Shown here: one piece after another, positions 5,332 to 5,663 of the stretch
Layout of the letters: each line of letters opens with the position of its first letter
Position numbering within the stretch: position 1 is the stretch's first letter
Notes under the pieces: model-generated
Told to the model about the DNA's origin: nothing
The model's database searches: none
The model's input: the letters and a program-made list of their open reading frames with translations, nothing else
Source: an uncultured Bacteroidales bacterium
GTDB taxonomy: Bacteria; Bacteroidota; Bacteroidia; Bacteroidales; Lentimicrobiaceae
NCBI GenBank assembly: GCA_937864935.1
Contig: CALMDN010000086.1
Span: 1-5,663, forward strand
Direction of reading: 5' to 3'
Length of the DNA stretch: 5,663 bases
Position numbers and translations under genes: made by a program

Positions 5332-5663
5332 TCAGATTTTGTCTTTCAGAAACGATTCAACAGCAGCTATGTCAGGCTTTACCGGACCCGGGATGTTCAG
5401 CAACGACTGAACAGCATTCAGGTCCTTCAGTCCGCTTCCGGTGAGCAGAACAACATTCACTGAGGCTTCGGGAAGGCGGTTCTGCCATGAATAGGCTTCA
5501 TAGCCTGCAAAAGCAGCTGCAGCAGCAGGTTCAGCGAACAGGCCTGTGTTTTTCGCCAGAGCTGATGAAGCATTGATGATCGCCTGATCACTCACTACGA
5601 TGGTTTCTCCCTGATATTTCAGAAGGTAAGCCGCTGCCATGCTGAAGTTCCGTGGAATATCCA
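5332..5663 (-). CDS. Threonine-synthase-like PLP enzyme, C-terminal part (cut by window edge)
   Basis: The reading frame is open to the right edge, so only the last 109 residues are visible; the Met codon at 5640 is internal because 'DIPRNFS' precedes it in frame. The visible part carries the C-terminal signature of threonine synthase and related fold-type II PLP enzymes: 'IPRNF' near the start, 'GLFAEPAAAAAFAGY', and 'NVVLLTGSGLKDL' (compare LTGxGLKD). The PLP lysine and phosphate loop lie outside. Threonine synthase makes threonine from O-phosphohomoserine. Here the next gene is a xanthine dehydrogenase only 6 bp downstream, not thrA or thrB, so this may be a paralogue with a different beta-replacement or ammonia-lyase role. 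In the related E. coli cluster a different fold-type II enzyme, diaminopropionate ammonia-lyase (YgeX), is found; the C-terminal motifs seen here favour threonine synthase over YgeX. The family is well supported; the exact reaction is not. Confidence 0.8.
   Translation of the reverse strand, partial: DIPRNFSMAAAYLLKYQGETIVVSDQAIINASSALAKNTGLFAEPAAAAAFAGYEAYSWQNRLPEASVNVVLLTGSGLKDLNAVQSLLNIPGPVKPDIAAVESFLKDKI

Noticed and set aside
4861..5463. 200-codon open frame on the plus strand
   Set aside because: It lies fully antisense to the xanthine dehydrogenase FeS domain and the PLP enzyme, whose motifs are unmistakable; its translation shows no recognisable domain.

Overview
The window looks like chromosome from an anaerobic or facultative member of the Bacteroidota. 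The reasons are a TAnnTTTG-type -7 element, the absence of Shine-Dalgarno sequences at every start that can be seen, short heptanucleotide tandem arrays next to a four-helix-bundle (S23-type) gene, and proteins that read like Bacteroidota versions of their families. All convincing genes lie on the minus strand, so transcription runs from the right edge to the left edge. The taxonomic assignment is an inference from style, not from a marker gene.

Layout in the direction of transcription: (1) 5663-5332, the C-terminal third or so of a threonine-synthase-like PLP enzyme, cut by the window edge; (2) after 6 bp, 5325-2764, an 853-residue molybdenum hydroxylase in which a two-cluster [2Fe-2S] domain is fused directly to the molybdopterin domain with no FAD domain, the architecture of the 'selenium-dependent xanthine dehydrogenase' family; (3) 2772-2163, an AT-rich insert made of a 14-unit heptad array, a small S23/four-helix-bundle gene and a second, inverted 7-unit heptad array; (4) 2149-884, an amidohydrolase closely resembling SsnA; (5) 817-191, a YgjV-like three-helix membrane protein with a GNAT-like C-terminal domain, behind its own probable promoter and a leader hairpin; (6) 190-1, non-coding DNA ending in a strong perfect hairpin.

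The xanthine dehydrogenase and SsnA pair is the functional core. In E. coli and many anaerobes these two families sit together in the ygeW-ygfK-ssnA-ygfM-xdhD type cluster, which is associated with selenium-dependent molybdenum hydroxylases and anaerobic purine/uric acid breakdown. The window probably shows part of such a purine-use locus. The FAD subunit, the selenium insertion factors and other pathway enzymes are not present here and would have to lie outside.

The most unusual item is the S23 insert between the two enzyme genes. Its two heptad arrays face each other as inverted repeats, its right array supplies the stop codon of the xanthine dehydrogenase, and its left array ends 13 bp before the ssnA start. 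This resembles the layout of S23-encoding intervening sequences in 23S rRNA genes (S23 gene between complementary ends), but here it sits between protein genes.
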